Notes: generated by a model from the sequence alone, not told the origin. 64,000 nt of DNA from Bacteroides faecis MAJ27 (GCF_900106755.1 NZ_FNNN01000012.1:112907-176906); one strand, 5' to 3'. Counted from the first letter of the stretch, positions 53,191-63,263 are shown. Numbers and translations are program-made.

Positions 53191-55200
53191 TTACTTCTGC
53201 TGCAACAGATATTTCAGGTTATCATCGCCCGCGATGCGCTCCAGTTCCTCCTGCACAATCTGCTTCACCTCTTCCTTGATACGCCGGTAGTTCGCCTGCA
53301 CCGTTTCTTTCATGCGGTCGTTGCCGTCCTCGTCCGTGAAATCGGTAATGACCGGAATTTTCTTGTAGGCACGTTCCTCCCGCTTCACCTTCTCGGCATC
53401 CACCACAATCTCGCAGTGAAAAATTTTCTGTTCGATACGTTCGTTGAAGTTGTCGGACACCGAACCGACAAACATTCCCTGCGTCAGACCGGAAATCTTG
53501 CTCGGCGGAATGAGCGCATCCATCTGCGTGTTGATGGAGGTGGAAACATCCTGCCGGTTGATGGAGATAGACTGCCGTTTCTGCAACACCTTACCGAACC
53601 GTTCCGATAGTGTCTTTGCCGTTTCACCTACCACCTGCCCGGAGAAAATGTTACCGACCGTATTCATCACCACTTTCGCCTCCTTATCACCGTAGTCGCG
53701 CACCAGCTGGCTGAAATCCTGAAATCCCAGACACACGGCAACCTTGTTGCTTCGGGCGGTGGCTATAAGGTTGTCCAACCCCTTGAAGTATATCGTGGGC
53801 AGCTCGTCGATGATGACCGATGACTTCAGCATTCCCTTCTTGTTGATGAGCTTCACGATGCGGGAGTTATACAATCCGAGAGCCGCCCCGTAGATGTTCT
53901 GACGGTCGGGATTGTTGCCCACGCATAGGATTTTCGGCTCTTCGGGATTGTTGATGTCCAGCGTAAACTCGCTGTCCGACATCACCCAGTAGAGCTGCGG
54001 TGAAATCATCCTCGACAGCGGAATTTTTGCCGACGCTATCTGCCCCATGAGCTGCTCCGCAGCCCCTCCGAGCCAAGCATCCATGAACGGGGAAAGGTAA
54101 TTCTCCAGTTCGGGATAGGAAGTCAGTATCGGAAAAATATCCTCGTAGCGGCGGTTCAAAAACTCGATGGCATGGGGAAACGTGCAATACTTCCCGTTCT
54201 GATAGATTTTAAGATACCATATAATACTGGCGAACAAAATGATAGGTGACTCCACGAAGAAGTCGCCCTGCTTTTGCACCCACGTTTTATTGAGGTTGAG
54301 CATTATTGTATAGGCACTCTCGTAAGCGTCTGTAATATCCTCCATGAAATCCGGGTGAATGGGATTGCAACGGTGTGAGCGTCGCGGGTCGTCGAAGTTG
54401 ATTACATAGAATTTCGGCTTCACCTTGTAGCCCTCCGGATTATTCATCAGATGGTTATATGCGATGGTCGAAAGGTCGGGATACTTGAAATCGTAGATGT
54501 ATTGGCTAAAGCCCTTCTCAATCTGTTGCTTGATAAAATTGTTTACAACGGCGTATGACTTTCCGCTGCCCGGCGTACCCAACACGATGGACGCACGGAA
54601 GGGATTAACTACATTGATCCAACCGTTGTTCCAGCGTTTCCTGTAATAGAAACGTGTCGGCAGATTGACCGAATACTCGCTTTCGATGAGCCTTGTTTCC
54701 TGCATGAAACTCTCGTTCTCGTTGTTGAAAACATCCTCCATCAGATTGTGTTTCAACAGACGGCTCATCCACAGACCGCCCATCAAAAGGCAGACATAGC
54801 CCGTACCGATGGTAAGGATATACAGCCCCGTCACCGCTTCAACCGGCAGCGGCAGAGCCAGTATCCACCAGTTCAGGAAAAACAGCACGAACCCGGCGGC
54901 GAGTGTCGTCCAGATTTTACGCCATGTGATTTTCTCGCCCTTGACACCTTTCGTTCCTAAGCACGACAGCGCAAGCAACAGGACGGCGAACAGCTTCGTG
55001 TACAGAATGGAACGGAACAGCCCCGCCGTGCGGTCGAAGTTCATCAGGATTTTATCCACCACACCGATGTTCACGCCCCACAGCCGGATGGCTTCGTAAC
55101 AAAACCAGTACACGTTCATGACCACCAAAATGATACTCACGGCACGCAGAAAATCCATGATTTTCGCCAATGCCCTCAAATCGTCTTCTTGTTGTGACAT
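53191..55200 (-). CDS. mobC: Coupling protein MobC (VirD4/TraG-type)
   Basis: 669 aa from MSQQEDD at 55200; the frame is open further up but overlaps mobB and has no support. About four membrane helices in residues 15-160, then the motor domain with Walker A LGTPGSGKS near 208 and Walker B VIIDELPTIYF near 459. It links the relaxase-DNA complex to the transfer machine at the inner membrane. Last gene of the mobABC operon; the gap to mobB is 29 bp. Confidence 0.93.
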   Translation of the reverse strand: MSQQEDDLRALAKIMDFLRAVSIILVVMNVYWFCYEAIRLWGVNIGVVDKILMNFDRTAGLFRSILYTKLFAVLLLALSCLGTKGVKGEKITWRKIWTTLAAGFVLFFLNWWILALPLPVEAVTGLYILTIGTGYVCLLMGGLWMSRLLKHNLMEDVFNNENESFMQETRLIESEYSVNLPTRFYYRKRWNNGWINVVNPFRASIVLGTPGSGKSYAVVNNFIKQQIEKGFSQYIYDFKYPDLSTIAYNHLMNNPEGYKVKPKFYVINFDDPRRSHRCNPIHPDFMEDITDAYESAYTIMLNLNKTWVQKQGDFFVESPIILFASIIWYLKIYQNGKYCTFPHAIEFLNRRYEDIFPILTSYPELENYLSPFMDAWLGGAAEQLMGQIASAKIPLSRMISPQLYWVMSDSEFTLDINNPEEPKILCVGNNPDRQNIYGAALGLYNSRIVKLINKKGMLKSSVIIDELPTIYFKGLDNLIATARSNKVAVCLGFQDFSQLVRDYGDKEAKVVMNTVGNIFSGQVVGETAKTLSERFGKVLQKRQSISINRQDVSTSINTQMDALIPPSKISGLTQGMFVGSVSDNFNERIEQKIFHCEIVVDAEKVKREERAYKKIPVITDFTDEDGNDRMKETVQANYRRIKEEVKQIVQEELERIAGDDNLKYLLQQK

Positions 55201-55229
55201 ACATTGATTTTTAATTGTTGATACTCTGA

Positions 55230-56477
55230 TTACATACCCAAGCCCTTGCGCTTTTTCTTCTTTTTGCGCTTCATCGCCCGGATGAAAGCCTCTTCCTCGG
55301 CATCGGTCGCCGGACCTTCGGGAGTGAGCAAGCCCATTCCGCCCGATACGTCTGCACCGTTGTATGCGGTCTGCCCGTGTGCCTTGTCCACGGCATCCAC
55401 CGGGATGGAGAGCGGTATCGGCGGTTGTCCGGCGTATGGCAGGGTGAAGTGTTCCTGCAAGGTATTCGCCGAAAGTTCCTTGCCCATACGCGAACCGTTC
55501 AGCACGCATCCTGTGCGGTGGTCGATGAAGGTAGCCCCGTAGATGCGCCCTTCCTCCGTGTAGCGCAACACGGTGTCGATGCCCTTCTCTTTGAGTTGGG
55601 ACACAAATTTGTCCTTGTCATAAGTGCCTTGCAGCACGGAAAGAACGGTGCGTTTCGTCATGTCGGCGAGTTTCCTGTCCTTGATCTCCAGCTTGGAACG
55701 GGCAAACTTATTCTGTACGGCTTCATAGCCGACGTACTTCCTGAAAAGCGAGGACTTGAACGGGTTGCCCACCTTGTCGCCCTTGTCGTCCGTGACGGAA
55801 TAGACCAGCCCGTGATACTCCCGTCCGCGCACGTTGCCCCTCGCTTCCTCCACCGTCAGGTTATAGATGGAAAGGAGCGCACGGTATTCGCCCATCGTCT
55901 GGAAACGGTACTGCCCGTTCAGAGCTTTTAGGGTGTTACCTACCTGCTTCTTCACCTCACCTGCCGATGCGTCCACCTTGCTTAGCGGCGTGTCAAGGCG
56001 TCGGTTCCTGCGCTCCGCATCGTGCAGACCATATTTCTTTTCCAGCTCACGGGTAATCTGCTTGCTACGATAGTAGTTGTTCCGGTCACTGATACATTGC
56101 CCGTTCTCGTCCACCCGCACCGTCACTATGTGCAGGTGGTGGCGGTCGATGTCCTCGTGCTTAAAAACAAGATAAGGCTGGTTGCCGAAACCGAGTTTTT
56201 CCAGATACTCGCGGGCTATATCCTGCAATTCCGCATCGGTCAACACATCCTCCGGATGCGGGTTGAGCGAAATATGCACCACCGGCTTCTCCACCTTCAT
56301 CTGTGGCGGCATGAAGGTGAGAAAACCCTCCATCGCCTTGTTGATGTCCACCTTTCCCGAACCGTCATTGTAGATGCGGTTGGTCGTAAGCAACCGCCCC
56401 TGCGCCTCGTTAATCTTCTCCCCGTTATAGGCAATCGCGCCGTACAACGAGTTTCCTACACTGATTTTTGCGACCAT
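55230..56477 (-). CDS. mobB: Relaxase MobB
   Basis: 415 aa. Relaxase/mobilisation nuclease family: N-terminal AKISVGNSLYGAIAYN, the three-His metal motif in DIDRHHLHIVTVRVD near 110-118, and a basic tail (AMKRKKKKKRKG). It nicks oriT and stays bound to the transferred strand. Overlaps the end of mobA by 22 bp. Confidence 0.92.
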   Translation of the reverse strand: MVAKISVGNSLYGAIAYNGEKINEAQGRLLTTNRIYNDGSGKVDINKAMEGFLTFMPPQMKVEKPVVHISLNPHPEDVLTDAELQDIAREYLEKLGFGNQPYLVFKHEDIDRHHLHIVTVRVDENGQCISDRNNYYRSKQITRELEKKYGLHDAERRNRRLDTPLSKVDASAGEVKKQVGNTLKALNGQYRFQTMGEYRALLSIYNLTVEEARGNVRGREYHGLVYSVTDDKGDKVGNPFKSSLFRKYVGYEAVQNKFARSKLEIKDRKLADMTKRTVLSVLQGTYDKDKFVSQLKEKGIDTVLRYTEEGRIYGATFIDHRTGCVLNGSRMGKELSANTLQEHFTLPYAGQPPIPLSIPVDAVDKAHGQTAYNGADVSGGMGLLTPEGPATDAEEEAFIRAMKRKKKKKRKGLGM

Positions 56478-56884
56478 TTCGCCTCCATTTCCCTTGAAAG
56501 TTCCACAATCCGACGGCTCAGTTTCACGAGTTCGACGGTGTATTGCTCCAGTTTATAGAGCAACGCCATCGCCTTTTTCTCGGAAAAATGCAGTCTCAGT
56601 TCCTTCACTACCTGGTTGTAATTCGTACCCACGGCGCGGAACTGCGCATGAAAATCCGACAGCTTGGTGTAATAGTCCACCAGCGTCTTGTCCACCTTCA
56701 GCACCTTGAACGGTTGCCCGAAGAAGTGCGCCTTGAGGAAAACCGACCGTGCATAGACACCCGATTTTCCGAACATGGCGAGGAAACGGTTGTGTTCCTC
56801 CTCGTTGAAACGGACGGTGTACCGGTACACCGCCGGATCAAGTTTGGGATTTCTCCCTGCTTTGCTTTTCCTTTTCTCTTTCAT
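56456..56884 (-). CDS. mobA: Mobilisation accessory protein MobA
   Basis: 142 aa, basic. MbeC/MobC-like relaxosome protein with ribbon-helix-helix N-terminus (YRYTVRFNEEEHNRFLAMF) and the family segment VGTNYNQVVKEL. Binds oriT and helps MobB. First gene of the minus-strand mob operon, next to the oriT region. Confidence 0.88.
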   Translation of the reverse strand: MKEKRKSKAGRNPKLDPAVYRYTVRFNEEEHNRFLAMFGKSGVYARSVFLKAHFFGQPFKVLKVDKTLVDYYTKLSDFHAQFRAVGTNYNQVVKELRLHFSEKKAMALLYKLEQYTVELVKLSRRIVELSREMEAKWSQKSV

Positions 56885-57148
56885 ATTACTTTGGATTTAG
56901 CGGATTGACGGCATAAGCCGCCGCTTCGGGTCACAGCACCGCAGTTCTGAAAGGCTTCCCGACTTCGGAGGGAAAGCCCGCCCCCTGCAAAGGCAAGGCG
57001 TTTTCCGGGATGCTCAAAATATTTTGAGCGGCTGAAAACATACCTTGCTATGTTCAGGTGAACATAAAAATCCGTCAGGGGACGGATTAGGAAAATACCT
57101 TTCAGGACTCCGGGCCGCGCACCATCGGCGAACCCTGCTGTCCGGGGG

Positions 57149-57156
57149 CAAAGTTA
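57149..57156 (-). promoter_or_regulatory. Candidate -7 box of the mob operon
   Basis: TAACTTTG on the minus strand matches TAnnTTTG; no TTTG at normal spacing, in line with an activated promoter (Xis2d and Exc are reported activators of mob). Transcripts would carry the three palindromes in a leader of about 260 nt. Confidence 0.4.
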
Positions 57157-57305
57157 CGCCCTTAAAACGGTATCGTACAGATGCTTGACCCGGTCAATGA
57201 CTGCCAACCGGCGCAACGTGCTGCCACTTGCCGGAGAAGTGATACAGGTTCCAAAATATACTTGTTTATTTGCAGCATGATTCAAGAAACGAACGATTTG
57301 AAAAT

Positions 57306-57557
57306 ATGAGAAAAGGAACATTCAAATACCCGGACAACCGCTTCGGCGGATACTTGCCGAAGCGGATACCCGAACCGTCGGAACCCCGGTTATCCGACAA
57401 TCCGGTGAAGTACAGATTCAATGACTTCATGACGCAGTGTCGTCATTCATCACTTGTTCGCCGCACCGCTTCACCACAGAACCGGATACGCGATGACCCG
57501 CCCGTGTGTCTGTTCACTGAAGCGGATAATGTAGCAACCAAATCCGCATATAAATAG
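57306..57557 (+). CDS. Small hypothetical frame before traA
   Basis: 83 codons starting MRKGTFKYPDNRFGG. No ribosome site, no family recognised, rich in Arg/Pro. It may be only an open frame in the leader of the tra operon. Confidence 0.25.
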   Translation: MRKGTFKYPDNRFGGYLPKRIPEPSEPRLSDNPVKYRFNDFMTQCRHSSLVRRTASPQNRIRDDPPVCLFTEADNVATKSAYK

Positions 57558-57593
57558 AAAAAGAAATCTTCAACAATTAAAATAAATGGAACT

Positions 57594-58355
57594 ATGAGTA
57601 AGGAAATCTTCGTTGCATTCGCAACACAGAAAGGTGGCATCGGCAAATCCACTGTCACGGCACTTGCCGCCAGCTACCTGCACAACGTGAAAGGCTACAA
57701 TGTCGCCGTCGTGGACTGCGACGACCCGCAGCACAGCATCCACGGGCTGCGCGAACACGAAATGGGGCTTATCGACAGCAGCACCTACTTCAAGGCTCTC
57801 GCCTGCGACCATTTCCGCCGGATCAAAAAGAACTCCTACACCATCGTCAAGAGCAATGCGGTGAACGCCCTCGACGATGCCGAGAGGATGATTGCCACTG
57901 AGGACGTGAAACCCGACGTGGTGTTCTTCGACATGCCCGGCACACTCCGTAGTAACGGCGTGATAAAGACGCTCTCGCAGATGGACTACATTTTCACTCC
58001 GCTGAGTGCCGACCGCTTTGTCGTGGAGAGTACCCTGAAATTCGTCACGATGTTCCGCGACAGGCTGATGACTACCGGACAGGCGAAAACAAAGGGGCTG
58101 CATCTGTTCTGGACAATGGTGGACGGCAGGGAGAGGAACGACTTGTACGGCATCTACGAGGAAGTGATAGCCGAAATGGGCTTTCCGGTACTTTCCACCC
58201 GCTTGCCCGACAGCAAGAAGTTCCGCCGTGACCTTTCGGAAGAGCGCAAGAGCGTTTTCCGCTCCACCATCTTCCCGATGGACACGGCACTGCTGAAAGG
58301 GAGTGGCATCCGGGAGTTTTCCGAAGAGATAAGCGACATCATCAGACCGCAGTGA
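57594..58355 (+). CDS. traA: ParA/MinD-type ATPase TraA
   Basis: 253 aa with deviant Walker A KGGIGKST, Walker B-like VVFFDMPG and DCDDPQ. First gene of the tra operon. ParA-like protein thought to help position or couple DNA and transfer machine; not needed in all systems. Its stop overlaps the traB start region. Confidence 0.88.
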   Translation: MSKEIFVAFATQKGGIGKSTVTALAASYLHNVKGYNVAVVDCDDPQHSIHGLREHEMGLIDSSTYFKALACDHFRRIKKNSYTIVKSNAVNALDDAERMIATEDVKPDVVFFDMPGTLRSNGVIKTLSQMDYIFTPLSADRFVVESTLKFVTMFRDRLMTTGQAKTKGLHLFWTMVDGRERNDLYGIYEEVIAEMGFPVLSTRLPDSKKFRRDLSEERKSVFRSTIFPMDTALLKGSGIREFSEEISDIIRPQ

Positions 58356-58357
58356 GC

Positions 58358-58798
58358 ATGGGCAGCAGGAAAGTGAACACGGAAGGCATCGACGAGGAAC
58401 TGCTGTTAGCCTCCATCGGGCGGCGCACACAGGACGGGACACTGCGCCCCGCACAGGAAGTACCCGCAGCTGCACCGACCGAAGAGGACACCGCCGCACC
58501 GGAACCATCTCCTGTGCAACCCGTAACACGGGAAAAAGCGCAGAGAGAAAGTGGACGCCGGAAAAGGCAGGACGAGGACTACAACGAGCTGTTCCTGCGC
58601 CGCAACGAGATAAAGACCCGCCAATGTGTCTATATCAGCCGTGACGTCCACGGCAAGATCCTCAGAATCGTGAACGACATCGCCGGAGGGGAAATCTCAG
58701 TAGGCGGATATGTGGATACCGTGCTGCGCCAGCATCTGGAACAGCACAAGGAGAGAATCAACGAACTGTACAAGAAACAACGTGAAGATCTGATTTGA
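58358..58798 (+). CDS. traB: TraB (DUF3408)
   Basis: 146 aa from ATG 58358 (a GTG at 58352 is also possible). Pro/Glu-rich first half, then a DUF3408-type ribbon-helix-helix-like C-terminus (TRQCVYISRDVHGKILRIVNDI, GGYVDTVLRQHLEQ). Likely DNA-binding accessory protein; related to traC, which follows after 2 bp. Confidence 0.8.
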   Translation: MGSRKVNTEGIDEELLLASIGRRTQDGTLRPAQEVPAAAPTEEDTAAPEPSPVQPVTREKAQRESGRRKRQDEDYNELFLRRNEIKTRQCVYISRDVHGKILRIVNDIAGGEISVGGYVDTVLRQHLEQHKERINELYKKQREDLI

Positions 58799-58800
58799 AA

Positions 58801-59154
58801 ATGGAAAAAGAAATGACACCGAATGAAAAAAGACCACAGCAAGACTGCGGAGGTATGTTTGCCCAAGTGCAGGCGAGTGTGGAAATCCTGTCGCCTGTCC
58901 CGGTAAGCGGCAAATGCAGTGAGAAGGACTATGAACGCCTGTTCATCCGCGACCCGGAAGTAAAGGCACGTGAGGGGAAGATGGCGTATGTGCGCCCGGA
59001 GTACCACGAGCGTATCATGCGTATCACCCGTGTAATCGGGCATGACCGGCTTACGCTGTCCGCTTACATCGACCATGTGCTGACGCACCACTTCAACCAG
59101 TGCGAGGATGCGATAAAGAGCCTTTATGCCCGAAATTATAATACAGTATTCTAA
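58801..59154 (+). CDS. traC: TraC (DUF3408)
   Basis: 117 aa from ATG 58801. Same C-terminal pattern as TraB (KMAYVRPEYHERIMRITRVI, SAYIDHVLTHHFNQ), so the two are paralogues by duplication. Role in transfer not defined. Confidence 0.8.
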   Translation: MEKEMTPNEKRPQQDCGGMFAQVQASVEILSPVPVSGKCSEKDYERLFIRDPEVKAREGKMAYVRPEYHERIMRITRVIGHDRLTLSAYIDHVLTHHFNQCEDAIKSLYARNYNTVF

Positions 59155-59170
59155 CCAAAAGCGGAAGGAT

Positions 59171-59899
59171 ATGAATTACACAATCAGCATGACAGACATT
59201 CTGCTGGCGGTATCGGTCGGCTGCAACCTCTGGTTCCTGTTCCTGCTCCTTTACGAGCGCATCATGGACACGCGGATTGTCCGCTTCTTCAAGGGCATTG
59301 TCGGATTATGGCGGTCACTGGACGGGAATGAGACTAAACGCATAGCGGCACGCGAGGAAGTCCCTGCGGAAAAGGCGGACATCATCGGCAAGAGCCGTTT
59401 CAGGATGGCATCCACCCGGACAACCGCTGCCATACCGACGCAAGAAGCCGCCACTATGGAAAAAGGCATTGAGCTGTCGGAGGAAGAGGCTACTTTTGAC
59501 GACGGAAAAACGGGAAACGCATCCCGCCCGGCACAAGTCCCGGAGGAAAAACTCGATGAGACCTTCACGAGCATACCGCCGGAGGAACTGGGATACGGGG
59601 ACGACGAACCGGAAGAGGACGCCTCGGACACGCCACGGGCTTCGGGCAGCAGCTTTGACGAGATCGACGACGCCTGCAAGACCGCCAAGAACCCGGACGC
59701 GACACAGGCGGAACGTGAAAAGGCGGCGAAGGTGTTCACCGACATGGAAGGCACGGAGCTGTACGAGAAAATGATGGAAGGCTCTTCGGAGATAGGCATC
59801 CGCATCAAGGGGCTTATCGAGATTCGGCTGAAGAAATCTGAAAAGGAGTTCGTCGTGCCGGACAACATCGAGGAGTTCGACATTCGCAACTATGTATGA
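59171..59899 (+). CDS. traD: TraD, membrane-anchored acidic protein
   Basis: 242 aa from MNYTISMTD. One membrane helix near 10-28, then a long acidic soluble part (EEELGYGDDEPEEDASD) and a folded end (EREKAAKVFTDMEGTELYEKMM). Conserved in position in CTnDOT-type tra operons, function unknown. In the 200-bp gap before traE there is only a 30-codon basic frame (59928-60020) that I do not trust. Confidence 0.75.
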   Translation: MNYTISMTDILLAVSVGCNLWFLFLLLYERIMDTRIVRFFKGIVGLWRSLDGNETKRIAAREEVPAEKADIIGKSRFRMASTRTTAAIPTQEAATMEKGIELSEEEATFDDGKTGNASRPAQVPEEKLDETFTSIPPEELGYGDDEPEEDASDTPRASGSSFDEIDDACKTAKNPDATQAEREKAAKVFTDMEGTELYEKMMEGSSEIGIRIKGLIEIRLKKSEKEFVVPDNIEEFDIRNYV

Positions 59900-60100
59900 C
59901 AACAATAAAAGAAATGAACATGAAAGAATGACATCAACCCACGCGGCGAGGAAACGCAAGGCGCATCCCCATCCGCAACGGACACGCCCACGTCCGTGGA
60001 AACAAACGGGCATCCACTAAAACCAAAGTAAAGTAACAGAGTACCAACCGCCCGACAAAGGACTATCCACCCTTTCGACGGCAAAAAACAAGGACAATTC

Positions 60101-60418
60101 ATGAACAAGAACATCTTGAAAAACAGAAAAGCAATCCTATCCGCGGCACTTTTCATCGCCGCAACCGCCTCCGCTTTCGCGCAAGGAAACGGCATCGCGG
60201 GCATCAACGAAGCCACCTCTATGGTGAGTTCGTATTTCGACCCCGGAACTAAACTGATATACGCCATCGGCGCGGTCGTCGGGCTTATCGGGGGCGTGAA
60301 AGTGTACGGAAAATTCTCATCGGGTGACCCCGACACCTCAAAAACAGCAGCAAGCTGGTTCGGCGCGTGTATCTTCCTGATTGTAGCCGCCACCATCCTG
60401 CGCTCATTCTTCCTTTAA
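60101..60418 (+). CDS. traE: TraE (DUF4134), VirB2/VirB3-like membrane protein
   Basis: 105 aa: signal peptide (ALFIAATASAFAQG), then two membrane helices (LIYAIGAVVGLIGGVKVYG; FGACIFLIVAATILRSFF). DUF4134 family, the presumed pilin-like component of Bacteroidetes conjugation machines. Followed by traF after 11 bp. Confidence 0.88.
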   Translation: MNKNILKNRKAILSAALFIAATASAFAQGNGIAGINEATSMVSSYFDPGTKLIYAIGAVVGLIGGVKVYGKFSSGDPDTSKTAASWFGACIFLIVAATILRSFFL

Positions 60419-60429
60419 TGTAATAATGT

Positions 60430-60762
60430 ATGGCTGAATACCCGGTAAACAAGGGTATCGGCCGTCCGGTAGAGTTCAAGGGCTTGAAGGCACAGTACCT
60501 CTTCATCTTCTGCGGAGGTCTGCTGGCTCTCTTCGTCCTGTTCGTCATCCTCTACATGGTCGGTATCGACCAGTGGGTATGTATCGGCTTCGGCGCGGCA
60601 TCGTCCTCCCTCCTTGTGTGGCAGACCTTCGCGCTGAACGCCCGGTACGGTGAACACGGGCTGATGAAATTAGGCGCGGCACGGAGCCATCCCCGATACC
60701 TTATCAACCGGCGGCGGATAACCCGGCTGTTCAAACGGCAACGAAAGGAAGAAAGACAATGA
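60430..60762 (+). CDS. traF: TraF (DUF4133), VirB3-like membrane protein
   Basis: 110 aa, two adjacent membrane helices (about 20-62) and a basic C-terminus (INRRRITRLFKRQRKEER). DUF4133, the VirB3-like inner-membrane part. Its stop overlaps the traG start (ATGA). Confidence 0.88.
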   Translation: MAEYPVNKGIGRPVEFKGLKAQYLFIFCGGLLALFVLFVILYMVGIDQWVCIGFGAASSSLLVWQTFALNARYGEHGLMKLGAARSHPRYLINRRRITRLFKRQRKEERQ

Positions 60763-63263
60763 GGAATACATCGAAAATGACAACACTGGAAAACAAGTTT
60801 CCCCTGCTTGCGGTGGAGCATGGCTGCATCATCTCAAAGGACGCCGACATCACGGTGGCTTTTGAGGTGGAGCTGCCGGAGCTTTACACCGTGACGGGCG
60901 CGGAGTACGAGGCAATACACAGCTGCTGGTGCAAGGCGATCAAGGTGCTGCCGGACTACTCCGTCGTTCACAAGCAGGATTGGTTTATCAAGGAACGCTA
61001 CAAGCCGGAGCTTCAGAAGGACGACATGAGTTTCCTCTCACGGAGCTTCGAGCGTCACTTCAACGAGCGTCCGTACCTGAAACACACCTGCTACCTCTAC
61101 CTGACCAAGACGACGAAGGAGCGTAGCCGGATGCAGAGCAACTTCAGCACGCTGTGCCGAGGGCACATCATCCCGAAAGAGCTGGACAGGGAAACCACGA
61201 CCAAGTTCATGGAAGCCTGCGAACAGTTCGAGCGTATCATGAACGACAGCGGGCTTGTCAGGTTGCGCCGCCTCTCCACCGACGAGATTGTGGGGACGGA
61301 GGGTAAGGCGGGGCTGGTAGAACGCTACTTCTCGCTCATGCCGGAAGGTGACATCACCTTGCAGGACATCGAACTTTCGGCAAGGGAGATGCGCATCGGC
61401 GACAACCGCCTGTGTCTGCACACCCTCTCCGACGCGGAAGACCTGCCGGGCAAGGTGGCTACCGAAACCCGTTACGAGAAGCTCTCCACCGACCGGAGCG
61501 ACTGCCGCCTCTCCTTCGCCTCCCCGGTGGGGCTGCTGCTCTCCTGCAACCATATCTACAACCAGTATGTGCTGATAAATAACAGCGAGGAAGCCTTGCA
61601 GAAGTTCGAGAAGTCCGCCCGTAACATGCAGTCGCTCTCACGCTATTCAAGGAGCAACAGCATCAACCGCGAGTGGATAGACCAATACCTGAACGAAGCC
61701 CGGTCCTACGGGCTGACCTCGGTACGGGCGCACTTCAACGTCATGGCGTGGAGCGACGACGCGGAGGAACTGAAGCACATAAGGAACGACGTGGGCAGCC
61801 AGCTGGCAAGCATGGAGTGCGTGCCGCGCCACAACACCATCGACTGCCCTACACTCTACTGGGCGGCGATACCCGGCAATGCGGCGGACTTTCCGGCGGA
61901 AGAGAGTTTCCACACTTTCATCGAACAGGCGGTGTGCCTGTTCACGGAGGAAACTAACTACCGCAGCTCGCTCTCGCCCTTCGGCATCAAGATGGTGGAC
62001 AGGCTCACAGGGAAACCGCTGCACCTCGACATCAGCGACCTTCCGATGAAGCGGGGTATCACCACGAACCGCAACAAGTTCGTGCTGGGTCCTTCGGGCA
62101 GCGGCAAGTCGTTCTTCATGAACCACCTCGTGCGCCAATATTATGAGCAAGGCGCACATGTGGTATTGGTGGACACGGGAAACTCCTATCAGGGCTTGTG
62201 CGGCATGATCCGGCGCAAGACAGGCGGAGTGGACGGCGTGTATTTCACCTACACGGAAGAGAAGCCCATATCATTCAACCCGTTCTACACCGATGATTAC
62301 ATCTTCGATGTGGAGAAGAAGGACAGCATCAAGACCCTGCTTCTTACGCTCTGGAAATCGGAGGACGACAAGGTGACGAAGACGGAGAGCGGCGAACTGG
62401 GCAGTGCCGTGAGTGCCTACATCGAGCGTATCCAATCCGACCGTAGCATCGTGCCGTCGTTCAACACTTTCTACGAGTATATGCGCGACGACTACCGCAC
62501 GGAACTGGCGCAGCGCGACATCAAGGTGGAGAAGTCCGACTTCAACATCGACAACATGCTCACCACCATGCGGCAGTATTACCGGGGCGGACGTTACGAC
62601 TTCCTGCTCAACTCTACGGAGAACATCGATCTGCTCGGCAAGCGGTTCATCGTCTTCGAGATTGACAGTATAAAAGAGAACCGCGAACTGTTCCCCGTCG
62701 TGACTATCATCATCATGGAAGCCTTCATCAACAAGATGCGGCGGCTGAAAGGGGTGCGGAAACAGCTTATCGTGGAGGAGGCTTGGAAGGCCCTCTCTTC
62801 GGCAAACATGGCTGAATACCTACGTTATATGTACAAGACGGTCAGAAAATATTACGGCGAGGCAATCGTGGTGACGCAGGAGGTGGACGACATCATCAGT
62901 TCTCCGGTGGTCAAGGAGAGCATCATCAACAACTCCGACTGCAAGATACTTCTCGACCAGCGCAAGTACATGAACAAGTTCGACCAGATACAGGCGTTGC
63001 TCGGACTGACGGAAAAGGAGAAGGGACAGATACTCTCCATCAACATGGCGAACAACCCTTCACGGCTCTACAAGGAGGTGTGGATAGGCTTGGGAGGCAC
63101 ACAGTCGGCGGTCTATGCCACCGAGGTCAGTGCAGAAGAGTATCTGGCGTACACCACCGAGGAAACGGAGAAAGTGGAGGTTTACTGTCTGGCGGATAAG
63201 TTGGGCGGCGACATCGAAGCCGCCATCCGGCAACTTGCCGAGAAGCGGAGAACCAAAAGTTAA
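60759..63263 (+). CDS. traG: VirB4-type conjugation ATPase TraG
   Basis: 834 aa. VirB4/TraG-family ATPase driving assembly and transport: Walker A LGPSGSGKSFF near 445, Walker B KQLIVEEAWKA near 668, QEVDDI and LLDQRKYM segments near 710-735. Complete length for the family in Bacteroidetes. Confidence 0.95.
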   Translation: MRNTSKMTTLENKFPLLAVEHGCIISKDADITVAFEVELPELYTVTGAEYEAIHSCWCKAIKVLPDYSVVHKQDWFIKERYKPELQKDDMSFLSRSFERHFNERPYLKHTCYLYLTKTTKERSRMQSNFSTLCRGHIIPKELDRETTTKFMEACEQFERIMNDSGLVRLRRLSTDEIVGTEGKAGLVERYFSLMPEGDITLQDIELSAREMRIGDNRLCLHTLSDAEDLPGKVATETRYEKLSTDRSDCRLSFASPVGLLLSCNHIYNQYVLINNSEEALQKFEKSARNMQSLSRYSRSNSINREWIDQYLNEARSYGLTSVRAHFNVMAWSDDAEELKHIRNDVGSQLASMECVPRHNTIDCPTLYWAAIPGNAADFPAEESFHTFIEQAVCLFTEETNYRSSLSPFGIKMVDRLTGKPLHLDISDLPMKRGITTNRNKFVLGPSGSGKSFFMNHLVRQYYEQGAHVVLVDTGNSYQGLCGMIRRKTGGVDGVYFTYTEEKPISFNPFYTDDYIFDVEKKDSIKTLLLTLWKSEDDKVTKTESGELGSAVSAYIERIQSDRSIVPSFNTFYEYMRDDYRTELAQRDIKVEKSDFNIDNMLTTMRQYYRGGRYDFLLNSTENIDLLGKRFIVFEIDSIKENRELFPVVTIIIMEAFINKMRRLKGVRKQLIVEEAWKALSSANMAEYLRYMYKTVRKYYGEAIVVTQEVDDIISSPVVKESIINNSDCKILLDQRKYMNKFDQIQALLGLTEKEKGQILSINMANNPSRLYKEVWIGLGGTQSAVYATEVSAEEYLAYTTEETEKVEVYCLADKLGGDIEAAIRQLAEKRRTKS

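Larger units (their letters stand above)
56885..57593. other. oriT: mob-tra divergent intergenic region with probable oriT
   Basis: Lies between divergent mobA and traA, where CTnDOT oriT and the mob and tra promoters are expected. Three clustered palindromes: GCTCAAAATATTTTGAGC (57012-57029, perfect), TATGTTCA-GG-TGAACATA (57049-57066, perfect) and AATCCGTC-AGGG-GACGGATT (57069-57088). These can be relaxosome or Xis2c/Xis2d/Exc-dependent control sites. The nick site cannot be set from sequence alone. Confidence 0.65.

Noticed and set aside
55201..55509. Upstream extension of the mobC frame beyond MSQQEDD
   Set aside because: It overlaps mobB in another frame, is of poor composition, and the family starts at MSQQEDD.
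59928..60020. 30-codon basic frame between traD and traE
   Set aside because: No ribosome site and no recognised family; it fills a short spacer only.
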